Source: Peromyscus leucopus (taxonomy: Eukaryota; Chordata; Mammalia; Rodentia; Cricetidae). From it: a stretch of 64,000 nt of DNA. This document shows, piece by piece, positions 24,901 through 36,098 of the stretch (its first letter is position 1; each line of letters begins with the position of its first letter). Under the pieces are notes generated by a model. That model searched no databases. It had not been told where the DNA came from and worked only from the letters and a program-made list of their open reading frames with translations. A program made the translations under genes and the position numbers. The DNA lies in NCBI RefSeq assembly GCF_004664715.2, contig NC_051072.1, positions 40,915,142-40,979,141 on the forward strand. The letters are read 5' to 3'.

Positions 24901-25330
24901 GGCGCTCCCACCTGCTGTTGAAGCTTCTCTTCATGGAGCATCATCACTTCTCCCGAAAACCATGAGGCTTCTTGAATAGTTGAATAAGAATTTTAGAAAT
25001 TCCGGTGGTAGTTTCCAGGAGCCCTCGCATCAGATAATGCTGCTGCTTTTGATCTCCCGCCTAGCTGATTATATGCCTGTCAGAGCATATGCAACTGGGA
25101 TTCCTAGGGGTGCAATAGCATCCTCTTCATGGATTCTCTCAGAAGTGAGGAGTGGCTAGCAGGTGAGGTTTTTTTAAGGCAAGTGATTAGAACCTCACTG
25201 CTCATGAGATATAAATCATGCATTTGATTCTTGTGGTTCCATCCCTTTGGGAGTGATTTAGCGAAGCTTTCCCCTCTTTTGGACTCCTGCAGCCCGAATA
25301 CCTTTGCTAACAGCCTTGTCAGCTATTGTA
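24901..25330. other. No recognised feature
   Basis: Nothing recognised. Confidence 0.45.
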
Positions 25331-25334
25331 TGTG

Positions 25335-25448
25335 TATAGCGTATGTGCTCAGACAGCCTTGGCTTTATGTGGGTGCTGGGGTCTGAACTCAGGTCCTCTT
25401 GCTAGTTCAGCAAACACTCTGATCTACTGAGCCATCTCACCAGCACCT
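25335..25448 (-). repeat. B4-type SINE fragment, antisense
   Basis: 'tttatgtgggtgctggggt', 'ctgaactcaggtcctcttg' and 'ctgagccatctcaccagcac' are the reverse complement of the tRNA-like head of a B4-type SINE. The rest is missing. Confidence 0.75.
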
Positions 25449-25461
25449 ATTTATTTACTTT

Positions 25462-25615
25462 TTTTTTTAAACTGATTTTTTTTTTTTTTTTTTTTTTGTA
25501 TTTTGAGGCAGGATCTCACTATAATATATAGCCCTAGCCTGGTCTCAAACTTGGAATCTTCATGTCTTACTTAGTATTGGGATTATAGGCATGTACCAAC
25601 ATGCTGAGCTGGACT
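25462..25615 (-). repeat. Diverged B1-like SINE, antisense
   Basis: T runs are followed by 'tattttgaggcaggatctc', 'agcctggtctcaaac' and 'attgggattataggc', an old B1/PB1-type element in reverse complement. Confidence 0.8.
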
Positions 25616-25729
25616 TTGATTTTGAAATGTCATGAATACATGGATGACTTTTTCTATACATAAACTACTGGTGCACATTTTGGAGAAATGACTGAAGCAG
25701 ATCATATACAGTTGGTTTTGTTATGTAAG

Positions 25730-25733
<4 letters not shown>

Positions 25734-25771
<38 letters not shown>

Positions 25772-25804
25772 TGTCTGTCTGTCTGTCCGTCCGTGCATGT
25801 GTGT
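25734..25804. repeat. (TG)n(CTGT)n microsatellite
   Basis: About 18 TG units pass into CTGT units and then CCGT units. Confidence 0.97.
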
Positions 25805-25889
25805 AAAGAAGGTTGATTAATTCTAATTAGGAAGCCTCACTAAAGACCTGAAAAATAATGGGAATATCACAAAATGGTAGTATCGGATT

Positions 25890-26045
25890 GGAAGATACTT
25901 GAGGTATAATTGAAGCATCCCATCAATATCCAAATGAATAAGCGGAGGCAGTGCAAAGTTAAGTGACTTGCAGAGCGTTAACTGTCTAATAGGTGAAGAA
26001 TCAGAACCCAGACTGGATTCTGATCCATGTCCAGTCGTGTTACTA
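25890..26045 (-). repeat. MIR-like ancient SINE, antisense
   Basis: 'aagttaagtgacttgcagag', 'gaatcagaacccagactgg' and 'tctgatccatgtccagtc' match the reverse complement of MIR (AAGTGACTTGCCCAAGG, then AACCCAGGC). Confidence 0.65.
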
Positions 26046-27279
26046 GTACTAGAGAGGTGCTGTGAAGGATTGTGCTAAAGCAGTAGGAAATGACACCTGC
26101 TTTTGTTCATGGAACTCATAAAACCTCCCCAAGGGGCTTTGAAAAGCTCTATTTTAACATAAAGAAGAATTTGCTGTCAAATGCTGTCATTTTTATTTAA
26201 GGGGAATCTAGTGCCTAGCCAGGTGAACGAAGGGAGAAGATAGAAACATGGTTTTCCAGGGATGCAGTGTGGACACCCTGCAGTAGGGACAGAAAAGAGG
26301 GACGTGTCTTTGAAGATGCTTCCTTGAATTCTTTAAAGCACAGATACAGTGTTATCATTTCCTAAGAGCAGCTAGTTTTTTATATTTGTCAGCCTGGGTT
26401 TAGAATCTATTGGAGGTAATTTCCCTCGTAGAATGAATTTTCCACTAAGAAAGCCACTGTGGCCTGTGGGATCAGATTGACTTCCCTGTCAGCAACAGGT
26501 CTTGGCTTCTGTAGTCACTCATTGGATTTAGCTGCCCAGAGGAGGTTACAAAGATCACAAGATAATTCTACTGTTATCTTACTGGTTGTGTTACTGTTGA
26601 TGGTATCGCATCCTTTCCAGTTCCACAAACCTACTGAGTAAACCAGTGCTGTGTCTGGGCTCACGATCAAGTGGATGCCCGTTTTTATTTGTGCTCACAG
26701 ATACATTGCAACATTTAGATGTTAAGATTAAGCTCCATTTCTAGGCGTCCAGGTATAAATTGCATTACCCAGCAAAAATAGACACTACCTACCCGTGACT
26801 ATTTTAATGTAAACTAATTCAGTTAAATAACATTAAACATTCTGTTCTTGGTTTTGCATTTTGGATGGCTATAATGTATTGAATAACTCAGGTATGGAAC
26901 ATTTCATCATTGGAGAAATGTCTGCTAGACAAGACTCGTCCAGAATCACATTCCTTTTCCATAAGTGCAGGTCCTTCTGATAGACTTTTTGTCTTGACAG
27001 ATAAGTCTCTTAAGACGGTGATAGTGTGTAGCCCTTACTTTCTGGTTGCATTAATTATACAAAAGAGAACACGCAGCCGATAATGGAGTGATCTAGGCTG
27101 GTGTTAGATGTATACGAGGTTAGGAGCAGCCATGGCTTTGTTAAATGAAAGAGCCTGGAAATTACACTTGGTGGATCTGGGTTGAGGCCTGACTCATAGA
27201 CAAAGAGCTTATTCTTTGTGTTTCCATTATAGTTTCTTCCCTTATAAAATAATAAGAGAGTAGTGTGCCACATCAATTG
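26046..27279. other. No recognised feature
   Basis: No exon or confident repeat seen. Confidence 0.45.
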
Positions 27280-27466
27280 GAAAAGGCTTTATTTATTTAC
27301 TTATTTGGATCTTTGGACACAGGGTTTCCCTGTGTACCTCAGGATGTCCTGGAACTAGCTCTGTAGCCCAGGCTGGCCCTGAACACACAGAGATCCACCT
27401 GCCTCTGCCTTCGGAGTGCTGGGATTAAAGGTGTGCACTACCACCAGCCAGCTAGAAAATGCTTTA
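27280..27466 (-). repeat. B1 SINE, antisense, with imperfect TSD
   Basis: The body runs from 'ggacacagggtttccctg' to 'gtgctgggattaaagg'. Flanks GAAAAGGCTTTA (27280-27291) and GAAAATGCTTTA (27455-27466) match at 11 of 12 positions. This copy has 'gatgtcctggaac', closer to the older murid B1 form than to the 'ctttggagcc' form. Confidence 0.9.
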
Positions 27467-28430
27467 TAAACTGTATTCTTTGTGGCCATTGTATAAACTA
27501 CAGGCACTAGGACTTTTAATCTGTAATAGTAACTTTAAAATTATTTCATCTTTACTTGGAAGGATCCTGTACAAATTGTTAAAAAAGAATTAGAAAACAC
27601 TAAGCAAAAATCCTAGTGTGTTTTGAAAATTAGTCAAATAACAGTACAAGATTGAGTTATAGATTATGTTAAATCCTTAGATGCTTAGGTTATATCTGAA
27701 AATTTTAACAGTGTAATAGACTTATCGTTTATTCCTAGACCAGTAATTGATACATTTGGCTACAGGTGGAAAGGTCACCCACACTGAAGCCTTAAACTCT
27801 TCTATACCAGGGTTTCTAGTGGTTTTACCAAAATGAGTAGTTTTTTTCTGGTCTGACTTGGGACTTATTTAGTAGTGGCGACAGCGTTGTTTTTGTGCTA
27901 AATTCTTTTCTGAGAAGAACAGAGCCCAAATGGCTGAGACAGCCTGTAGTTGGTGAAGGCCGTAAGCAGGTCTCCAGCAAGGGGTCCTGCTGTAGATCAG
28001 ATAGCACTATCCAGATGGTGAGGTTTGCTTCATGTATTTCAGTCCTGCATTCCACTGTTGGTGGGTGGTTATCTGTGCGTTCAGAACTGCATGAATCGTA
28101 TAAGCCAATGAGCTTGTGCTAAGAATCATAAAATGAAAGCAAGAATGTTGGGAACAAAGCATTTCACGTGTTTAAAAGTCAAACATTTTGTTTCCATTAA
28201 CAATTTGAGGGACCGACAGGCTGTGTGTTTCAGGAGGACTGCTCGCCTAGGTTCTCAGGCTGTTGTGGGTTCCATCTGTAGTGTTGTAGACAGACAAAAA
28301 CCACATGGCTAAATAATTGTCCCAGTGCACTATTGAATGTGGACACAGGCAAGCCACCTCCTCTAGGTGGCTTTACCTTCTCTCTACAGCAGAGCTGCCC
28401 CTCTCCGTATTTCCCTGAGTATTTCTTTTT
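27467..28430. other. No recognised feature
   Basis: Nothing recognised. Confidence 0.45.
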
Positions 28431-28476
28431 CCCTTCCTCCTCCTCCTCCTCTTCTTTTTTTTTTTTTTTTTTTTTA
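28431..28476. repeat. (CTC)n plus T-run pyrimidine tract
   Basis: CTC units followed by about 22 T. Confidence 0.95.
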
Positions 28477-29114
28477 AGATTTCTTACCTCCTCCCTGCAA
28501 AGCCTCTATTACCTGTGTTAAAGGCCAGGCAGGTTCTGAAAGTGCGGGGTACCTGTGAGTGCAGCTCTTGAGAGATGGGTTACTAAAGGCGTGAGATTAA
28601 ACCTTGCTGTGCTGGGGCCGCTGACGTGCTTGGGGCTAGAAGATAGGGTGGGAGGGGCTCCAGCTCTGTAAAAATGAAAGGACCTGCTTCAGGATTTAAG
28701 CTAAGGCTAGCCAAGCATAAGGAAGCGGACTTTATTCCTTTTTTTTTTTTTTTTGAATAACTAACTCCTAACTTCCTGAAAATTGTCATTGTGTTTAAGA
28801 ACTTAAGGCAGCACCAGGAGAAAATAAAACTTAAGAGACTGTCTCATACAGTGAGTGGTAGAGAAGAAGCCAGGCCTGAGACCCAAGCCATCCATGCGTG
28901 TGGAGAGCAGATCCTCATCAAGACAATCTGGGCCTTTACACCCAGGTGTTTCAAGGCTTCCGGTGGCTTACTGCCCCAAGTTTGGGCTGTCTCCTAGTGG
29001 TTTTTCAGGCTGCCACAACCCTCACTGCTGGCCTGGTGCCAGTCAGTAGCCCAACCATGCAGGAGGGTCACTCTTGGGGAAACAGTATAACATTGAGGCT
29101 TGAGAATTTGGGTT
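28477..29114. other. No recognised feature
   Basis: A T run lies at about 28739-28754. No gene recognised. Confidence 0.45.
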
Positions 29115-29305
29115 CTCAGGGTTGGAGAGGCGGCCCAGGAGTTAAGAGATCATATTACTCTTGCAGAGGACCTGGGTTTGGTTCTCAGCAACTACGTTGG
29201 GTGGGTCACAACCCACATCTGTGACTCCAGTTCCAGGAGCTCCAACGCCTCTGGTTACCGCAGGCACCTGCATGAGGTGAATGTTACCCCTCTCTCCCAA
29301 TACAG
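29115..29305 (+). repeat. B2/B3-type SINE, sense
   Basis: 'cagggttggagaggcgg', 'ctcttgcagaggacctggg', 'tttggttctcagcaac' and 'actccagttccaggagc' follow B2/B3 order, with a short A-rich end at about 29310. Confidence 0.82.
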
Positions 29306-29405
29306 ATTGAAATAACAACAATAATGATGGAATTTGTGTCTTACTTTTTGCACTAGTATTTAATGTATGCACTATAGTTACCAAATTAAGTTGTGAAATG
29401 TTGAG

Positions 29406-29407
<2 letters not shown>

Positions 29408-29449
<42 letters not shown>
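29408..29449. repeat. (TG)n microsatellite
   Basis: About 21 TG units. Confidence 0.98.
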
Positions 29450-29451
<2 letters not shown>

Positions 29452-29478
29452 TTGTTTTAGATACTTAATTTTTTAGAC

Positions 29479-29626
29479 TGAATTTGTGGGTACAGGTGTA
29501 CCGCAGCCACATGTGAGGTCAGAGGACAACTTTCATGAGTTGGTGATCTCCCACCTTGTGGGTTCCAGGTGTCGAACCAGGTTGACAGACTTGGTAGCTG
29601 GTACCTTACTGAGCTGTCTCACCACC
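29479..29626 (-). repeat. RSINE1-type SINE, antisense
   Basis: 'gtgaggtcagaggacaac', 'gtgggttccaggtgtcgaac' and 'tgagctgtctcaccacccc' are the reverse complement of an RSINE1-like element. The TG microsatellite just upstream is its likely tail. Confidence 0.7.
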
Positions 29627-29639
29627 CCTAGATATTTTT

Positions 29640-30520
29640 AAAGTTGTAATTATTTCAGGTTTACGGAAGTCATGAGGTCGAAGACATTTTACTCCTAACA
29701 ATTTATTTCTCTCCATCACTTAATAACGTGCCCTAGTCCTGGGTAAGCACACAGCAAACACACTTAACCACACAGACACTTAAAAAATCACTAGAAAGTG
29801 CATTCTCTATGAATTTTCTCTTACAAAACCAGTGACAGAATAGTTGTCATCTTCAGTAAATTTGACATTGACAAGTTTTAAATAATCTGCTGCCACAGTC
29901 CAGCTTTGTTGGTTGATCCAATAATACTCTTTATAAGAGGTCTTTTCACCCTCAGTCCAGGTCCATCTTAGGTCAAGCATTGCATTTGTTTCTTACGTCT
30001 CTTCAGCTTCCTTTATTTTGGAGTATTTCCAGATTTTTACCTTTTGTGACTCTTAACATTTTAAAGAATAGAATACTTTAACCCTTTTTAAATGGAATGT
30101 TCCTTATGCAGGTTTCAATGGTATTTTCTTATGGTTAGGTGGAGGTATATTTTCCTTACCTAATTCTACATCAGTAATTTGTCCTTCCCCGGGCATCACT
30201 GTTGATGAATAAGAAGTCTGTCTGCCCCTTGCTGACAGTGCTAATTGTGATCATTAGTCAAAATGTTTTCCAATTGCTTCACTAATTGGGTATTTTTTTT
30301 TCCTCTTGGAACTAATAAGCAATCTATGGGGGGATAGTTGAGCCCACAGAGATCTTGCTCCTTGTCAGAATTTCCCTCCAGATGTGGCCTCTATTGGAGA
30401 TACATGCCCAATCTCATTTTTACTAAAATGCTACAAAATGATTAAACTGCTGGCTTCTGGATTTTGTTTTATATGTATTCTATTGTGTTTATTTTTGACT
30501 CATCAAACACTGAGTCTTAA
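29640..30520 (-). repeat. Ancient mammalian L1 (L1M-type) 3' UTR, antisense
   Basis: Segments such as 'gttgatccaataatactc', 'gcattgcatttgtttcttac', 'attgtgatcattagtcaa' and 'ggaactaataagcaatc' follow the order of L1MB/L1MC-type 3' UTRs in reverse complement. High divergence shows insertion well before the rodent radiation. Confidence 0.6.
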
Positions 30521-30986
30521 TAAAATTCTTATAAATTCTCAGACTTAATTTTAAAGTTTTTTTTAATCCCATCCATCAAAGAGATTTTAAAGTACCCACC
30601 ACCTATTTCATGCTGAGAATCCCTTACCCAACAGGTGGCTTCTTTTGTTCCTACATAATTTGATGCTGGCTCCTACATAATTTGATGATGACACATTACC
30701 TGCTTGATTCAGCATTCATCGTGTATTTTGGGTATGGGGACCATGGAGAACTTTATGTCTACAGTGAGCAGCACCAAAGGGAACTATCATTTGTTCAGAA
30801 TTGTCATTTTAGTTGCAGAGAAGACAGCCACTTGTTTTGACTCGTGGTAAATGTCACCCCCGACGCCAAAGAAGAGAGAGTTTAAAATACAGGAGTGAGT
30901 GCTGCTGTGAATTCAGTCAGTTATCCTTGTTTCTTCTAAGTAAAGCTGGTGCTGTGATCATTTTTAAAAAAAGGTTTTATCTTGGC
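30521..30986. other. No confidently recognised feature
   Basis: May hold further decayed L1M sequence. The phrase 'ctacataatttgatg' occurs twice at 30651-30688 as a short tandem duplication. Confidence 0.4.
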
Positions 30987-31130
30987 TTTTTTTCTCTTTC
31001 TTTTTGAGAAGGTGTCTTGCTTTGTAGCCTTGGCTGGTCTAGAACTTTCAGTGACCCTCTTGCCTTTTGCCTCAGCTGTGGGGACTGCTGGGATAATGTG
31101 CATACTGGAGCATGCATGGCTTTGTTTTGG
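30987..31130 (-). repeat. Old B1 SINE, antisense
   Basis: 'tttgagaaggtgtcttgc', 'agccttggctggtctagaac' and 'tgggataatgtgcatac' form a heavily diverged B1 in reverse complement. Confidence 0.75.
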
Positions 31131-32122
31131 TAGGTTTTGTTTGCTTGTTTGCTGCTTTAATTTTTAAAATTGCAAAGATGTGAGAAGCACTTGAAAGGAT
31201 AGAAAACATGGTCACATTTCATTGGAGATGTTCATAATGTATCTGTTCTAACTTTTAACTATGTCACATAGTTACTTAGTCATGAAGAGGAAGAAAGGAA
31301 ACATTGCCAGTAGTTTACTACAGTTCATTTCAAAATTCGCTGTAATTCAGAGAAAAATGTACTTCAAATTCATGGGCCTGCTACATCTTTATTATATTGT
31401 TTTGAAACACTAGGAATATCTCAGTTAAATCTGTTTATCTGAGAGGGACGATCAGATGACGTCACTTGTTAGAAGTTGAGTTTCTGACATACTTTTTGAG
31501 TGCCTGCCCATTTGTGGAGACTTTCCCCAAAGGCCTTGTCACAGAGAGTATGGCCGGCTTCTTGCCTTTGCCCAGTTTCACACGACTGTGCTGTAATACT
31601 TTTCTACTGGGGGGTGCAACTGATGAAAATTGGAGTTCTCTAGGTTTTGTTTTGTTTTGTTTTTCCAGATGGTGAAAACTGTGGGTGGACACGCACTTAG
31701 GAAATAGAGGCAGGAAAAGAGAAAGAAGCTGGAAGATAGGTGGGGCTGGGACCCTGGGGCCTCCAGTCTTCCTGTTGAGTGTGGTTTGATCTCTGGCAGA
31801 GCTGATGTTAATATTCCTCTGTTTTACTGACAGTGCTGGAGCTGAGCACAGGATGCTGGGCCAGAGAGCTTTATTTCCACTTAGTTGAGATGGGAAGTGA
31901 GGTCTAATGTAAAAAACAGCTTTGGAAATGGAAAAAAAAAAAATGGCAATAGGTAAGAAACAGTTTAGGAGAAGACTTGGCTAGATCTGCTATGGCCATG
32001 AGAGGAGAAATGAAGGCTGACCTGGTCTAGAAATGATGCTTCTTTGGCAGGAGATAAAGCCAGCCATGTGCCATTCAACTAGGTGTTTAGAGTAGGGTGC
32101 TTGGTGAGTACAAATAGGTGTT
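31131..32122. other. Single-copy-looking DNA with an isolated CRE
   Basis: No gene recognised. An exact TGACGTCA lies at 31457-31464, outside any recognised repeat. Confidence 0.4.
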
Positions 32123-32130
32123 GTCGGTAT

Positions 32131-32335
32131 CAGTGGTCCTCAGCCTTCCTAATGCTGTCACCCTTTAATAGGTCCTCATGTTGTAGTGACCTCCAACCAT
32201 ATCATTATTTCATTGTTAGTCATAACTGTAATTTTGCCACTGTTATAAATCATAATGTAAATATCTCATAGCATATACAGGATATCTGATACACGACCCC
32301 TGTGGCAGTTGTAACCCATAGGTTGAGAGCCGCTG
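32131..32335. mobile_element. URR1-type hAT-Charlie DNA transposon, complete
   Basis: The ends are inverted repeats (CAGTGGTCCTCAGCC at the left; GGTTGAGAGCCGCTG at the right), and the inside contains 'catgttgtagtgacctcc' and 'ataactgtaattttgcc', as in URR1. About 205 bp with no coding capacity, so it is a non-autonomous element. Flanking 8-mers GTCGGTAT (32123-32130) and GTCTATAT (32336-32343) match at 6 of 8, consistent with the 8-bp target duplication of hAT elements. Confidence 0.9.
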
Positions 32336-32343
32336 GTCTATAT

Positions 32344-33006
32344 GGAGGTAGCTGGGAAAGACTTGAGCAGGGAAGATGGGTGGTCAAAAGAAAATAGGAA
32401 TGAAGTCACTAAGTTGAAGTTTAGCTGTGTGCATGGGGGTGATAATGGTGGTGCTCTGCGGGTCTTGGTGAAAAGTAGGGGATAGAGTTTTATTGTTTAG
32501 GGAGAAAGCTGTAAGTGTGCCAAAGCTTGAGGTTAGTCCAGGGATAGGACTCTTGGTTATTCTGCTCCAGCGGGCACTAATCATGTTATCATGTGTGTGG
32601 CTGAGGACTTGCTCAGTGGAGTAGATCTGCAGAAAGAGCAAGCAGATGCCAGGGTCGTGTGAGTGTATGGATGTTCAGTGTCCGCTGTCCAGGCATTGCG
32701 CGCATGAGGTAGCGTTGTGGCAGTGTGGTGCTTCAGAAGCAAGTTACAGTTGTATGGTTTAGTGTCAGATACTGCAGAGATGTTAAGGAGGGTGAGGCCC
32801 AAGAGGAGGCTTTATACTGTGAAGTCAGTAGTGAATCTTGATAGATCATGTGGTACTTAGGACAGAAAGTGGATTACAAGTGATTGAGCAGTGAGGAGAA
32901 GAGGTGGGAAGCGACCTGAGAAAACTGCAGAATTGAGGCATAATTCTAGGAACTGACTATATGACATGGCACACTTTTAGAGGAGTAACTGCATGAAGTG
33001 AACACA
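32344..33006. other. No recognised feature
   Basis: Nothing recognised. Confidence 0.45.
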
Positions 33007-33665
33007 TATTTTAGAGTTTATATTGCTTAATCAACACACTATAAATTTATGGGGTGCCATATGACATTGCAAAACATGTATACTCTGTAATGTTCAAATC
33101 AAGAATAAGCACAACTCTGTCCTCAAATATATCTGATGGTGAAAATAGCCATACTTCTTTAGTGCTTGAAAATACACAGTCTGTCAAACGAAGCTTTTCA
33201 GGAATCATTTCTGTAGTTTGAGAACATTGTGCAATAGCACACCAGAGTTTCTTAGTCCTAGCTAACTATACTTGGTAGCCATTGGTCAGCAGCCTCTCCC
33301 TTCACCGTCCCTTTCCCCTAGTCTGGTAAGTACTGCTGTACTCTAAACTTGCGGGGTCAATGTTTCAGGTAACACAAATGATGGACATGGTGCACCACCT
33401 GACCCTGTCCCGCTTACTGTAATGACCTCCAGTAGTTTTCATGCTGTCGCACACAACAGGACCTCATTCTTTTTTCAATGTGCGGATGTACCATTTTTCT
33501 TTATCTCTTCGCTATGACGGACACTCTGGTGGTTTCCACTTCTTGGCTGTTGTGAAGTGTTGCAGCAACATGCAAATGCACATGTCTCTTCAACCTGCTC
33601 ATTTCATTTGGAGCTTTGAATTGGTAGTGATGTTTTATAATTTTCCTTATTGCAAACGTTTCTCG
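33007..33665 (-). repeat. Ancient mammalian L1 (L1M/L1MA-type) ORF2 end and 3' UTR, antisense
   Basis: The left part resembles an L1M 3' UTR ('aatttatggggtgccatat', 'tggtaagtactgctg'). The right part matches the reverse complement of the ORF2 C-terminal region ('aacaggacctcattctttt', 'gtaccatttttctttatc', 'ttggctgttgtgaag'). Frame is destroyed. Confidence 0.75.
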
Positions 33666-33721
33666 TGATCTTTTGAGCCGTTCTCTACTATATGTAGTTA
33701 TGTGTGTGTCTGTTGTGATAT

Positions 33722-34031
33722 TGTAGTAGAGTTTTCTGTTGCCACAGTCAGACATCTTTGTCAGCATACAGCGCTCAGACAAAATACACAGAGATTATAT
33801 TGCATACAAACTGTATGGCTGTGAGCTTCTTGCTACTGTTCTTATATCTTATTTTTCTATATCTATACTTGCCATGTGGCTGGTGCTTACGGTCTTCACA
33901 TGCTGTGTATGCGGCAGCTGCAGTGTCTCTCTGCCAGCCTCCGCTTCCAGATTCTCCTCTCTCCTTGTCCACCTACTTCCTGCCTGCCACTGCATCAGTG
34001 TTTTATTTGACATACAGTCCATCCCACAGCA
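33722..34031 (-). mobile_element. Rodent ERV-type solo LTR, antisense, with GATAT TSD
   Basis: This 310-bp unit begins TG and ends CA and is flanked by GATAT at 33717-33721 and 34032-34036. Internal landmarks 'tgtatggctgtgagcttc', 'gttcttatatcttattt', 'cttgccatgtggctgg' and 'cagtgttttatttgac' match an abundant rodent LTR family. No internal retroviral sequence is present, so it is a solo LTR left by recombination. Five-base target duplications fit ERVL-like elements, and a diverged sixth base would also fit ERV2. Confidence 0.8.
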
Positions 34032-34292
34032 GATATGCATGTTCACACATGTTTGGGGTGCATATGCATGTGTGTATACGTGGTTCAGAGCTCAGAGGCG
34101 TATGTCCAGTGCTTTTTTCCATCACTGTCCACCTTATATATTGAGACAGTGTCTTTATTTGAACCCAGAGCCTGGCAATCCTGCTAGTCTAGCTATCCAG
34201 CTTGTCTTGGGGCTCTCCACCCACATGCTAGATTACAGTCCTGCTTACGTGGCAGGCCCTTCTACCCATGAGCCATCTCCCTAGCACCAGGA
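34032..34292 (-). repeat. B4-type SINE, antisense
   Basis: 'catcactgtccaccttata', 'ttgagacagtgtctttat', 'cttgtcttggggctctcc' and 'catgagccatctccctagc' follow the reverse complement of B4. Its TG-rich tail continues to the left of the solo LTR (about 33694-33716), so the LTR landed in the SINE tail. Confidence 0.8.
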
Positions 34293-35726
34293 TGTCCATG
34301 GCAATTGACCTGAGTCAGGTCTGAACTGTCAATGCCTGGCTATTTTCCATAATATAGATGATATTTATGCTATTTCCAGTATTTATAAAGTAAAAACCAC
34401 TTTCCTAAAAAGTACAGTAATTTCTGTCATCATCCTAATTCCAGTGTAACTAGAGTATTTGCTGATTTGAATTAATATTTATATAGTGGAAGGTGGCGGT
34501 TAGTAATGATGGCATGCACTTATAAAATAGAGGAGCATAGACTTGTGTTGTAGAAATAAATAGGAATTTAAGGAAAACATGGCGTGTTTGATAGTATGAA
34601 AATAGGATAGTTCTCAATAGCTGGGAGTTCATTCTGTGTAACTATTACTGATATTAGGGCAGAGGTTATGGACGAGGGGGAAGATCCTTACTCAGTGTTT
34701 TTGGTGATGTGTCAGACAGCATCTTAGGGTAACTAAGAGTGACTCTTTCTTCTCCAGCTCTTGCTTCAGACTTTGTCCATTGCAGCTGCCTTCTTGAAAT
34801 CTTCTATTGGAGAATGAAATTGCATTAAGGCATGGCATATGTTGAAATGAAGCCCGTGTTGAGTCTGTCTGAGGACAGTCTGGAGCTTTTGTATGTTTTT
34901 GTTATTGCCTTTTGGTCTTTTGGGGGCTTGGTTAAGATTGTGCGAATTTTTTTTCTCTTCTCTCTTGTGTGAACTACATTAGCCATTCACAGAACAGAAG
35001 CAAATAGCCATTTTTTAAAATTCATGTCTTCAAATGTTAATTTGATACTGTGAGGCATAAATGACCTTTCTAGCCAGCTCAGACTTGTCAAACAAAGGAC
35101 TGATAGAAACAAGCTGGTGTTTGTTCAAATACAACAGGTTGTTTTTTGCAGAGAATTTCAAAACAATTTTGCTTCACTTTTCTCCCAAACAGTAAACGTC
35201 CCAATGTGCTTGGCTTGAATTTAGAAAGAACTGAAGTTGTTGAATGGAAGCCCTGACTAGCCTGTACAGAAAACAATAGGGTCTAATTCATAAGCTGGGC
35301 CGTCAAGTTGGTAAGAGTGTGAGAAAAACGAAGGTGGAACAAAAGCAGAGTGAAGCCTTGCACATGGGGCCTGACCAGAACCACGATAGCCAAATCAAAG
35401 ATTGACAGGTCTAGGAACTGTGTGATCTTTGACTTCCTGCCCCACACACCGACCAGGATGGGTGAAGTGAACTCCCATGATGTCGTGGGGTCCTTATTGG
35501 GCTGCCTCTGCATCACTGCCTTACTAACCTTGACCTCTCCTGCTTGGTACCACCTCCTCAGACTTCCTGTCAGCTGTGAACAACACTGCTTTGGTTTATC
35601 TCAGTAAGTTTGGTATGAGATTATCCCTAGTTTGTTCTAGAGTCCTAGAACAAAAAGCCTAGAAATAGCAACTTCCCGTTATACCTTCACCTCCAAGTAA
35701 TTCATGAATGGCCAGCGTCCTACATC
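34293..35726. other. Single-copy-looking DNA, possible constrained block
   Basis: No gene or repeat recognised. About 35060-35290 is free of visible repeats and has evenly mixed composition; conservation cannot be judged from one genome. Confidence 0.35.
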
Positions 35727-36098
35727 TATAAATGTATTTTGATCATATTCACCCCCATTACCTTCTCACCCCACTTTTGCTCCACCAGATGTTGCCCTTC
35801 TCCTTCCCACTGTCGTCTCTGTGTGGGGTGGGGTGGGGTGGGGGGGGGGGGCGGGGTAGCCACAACTGTAGTGTGTTCTTGACTGTAATGGACACATTAT
35901 GCTCAGAAGACAGTGTTTCACAGCCCTCCTCCTCACCCTCTGCTCTTAGACTCTTTCTGCTCCTGCTGCCTGGGCCTTGCAGGGTAGCTATAGGGCTGAG
36001 TACTCAGCAGGCACTTACTGTCAGTACTATGCCCAGTTAAAAGTGACTTACTACAGAGAAGAAACCTCTCTGGCTAAGGCAGAGAACAGCCTTAATAA
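35727..36098 (-). repeat. Rodent L1 3' UTR fragment (Lx-like), antisense
   Basis: 'attttgatcatattcaccc', 'cagaagacagtgtttcac' and 'gtgacttactacagagaag' follow the reverse complement of Lx-type 3' UTRs. This is a second copy of the region seen at 14941-15410. Confidence 0.7.
35821..35856. repeat. (GGGGT)n and G-run
   Basis: GGGGT units end in a run of about 12 G and then CGGGG. Several G runs of four or more in under 40 bases make G-quadruplex formation possible. Confidence 0.9.

Noticed and set aside
33739..34284. Plus-strand 181-codon frame
   Set aside because: It runs through an antisense solo LTR and an antisense B4 SINE, so it is not a gene.
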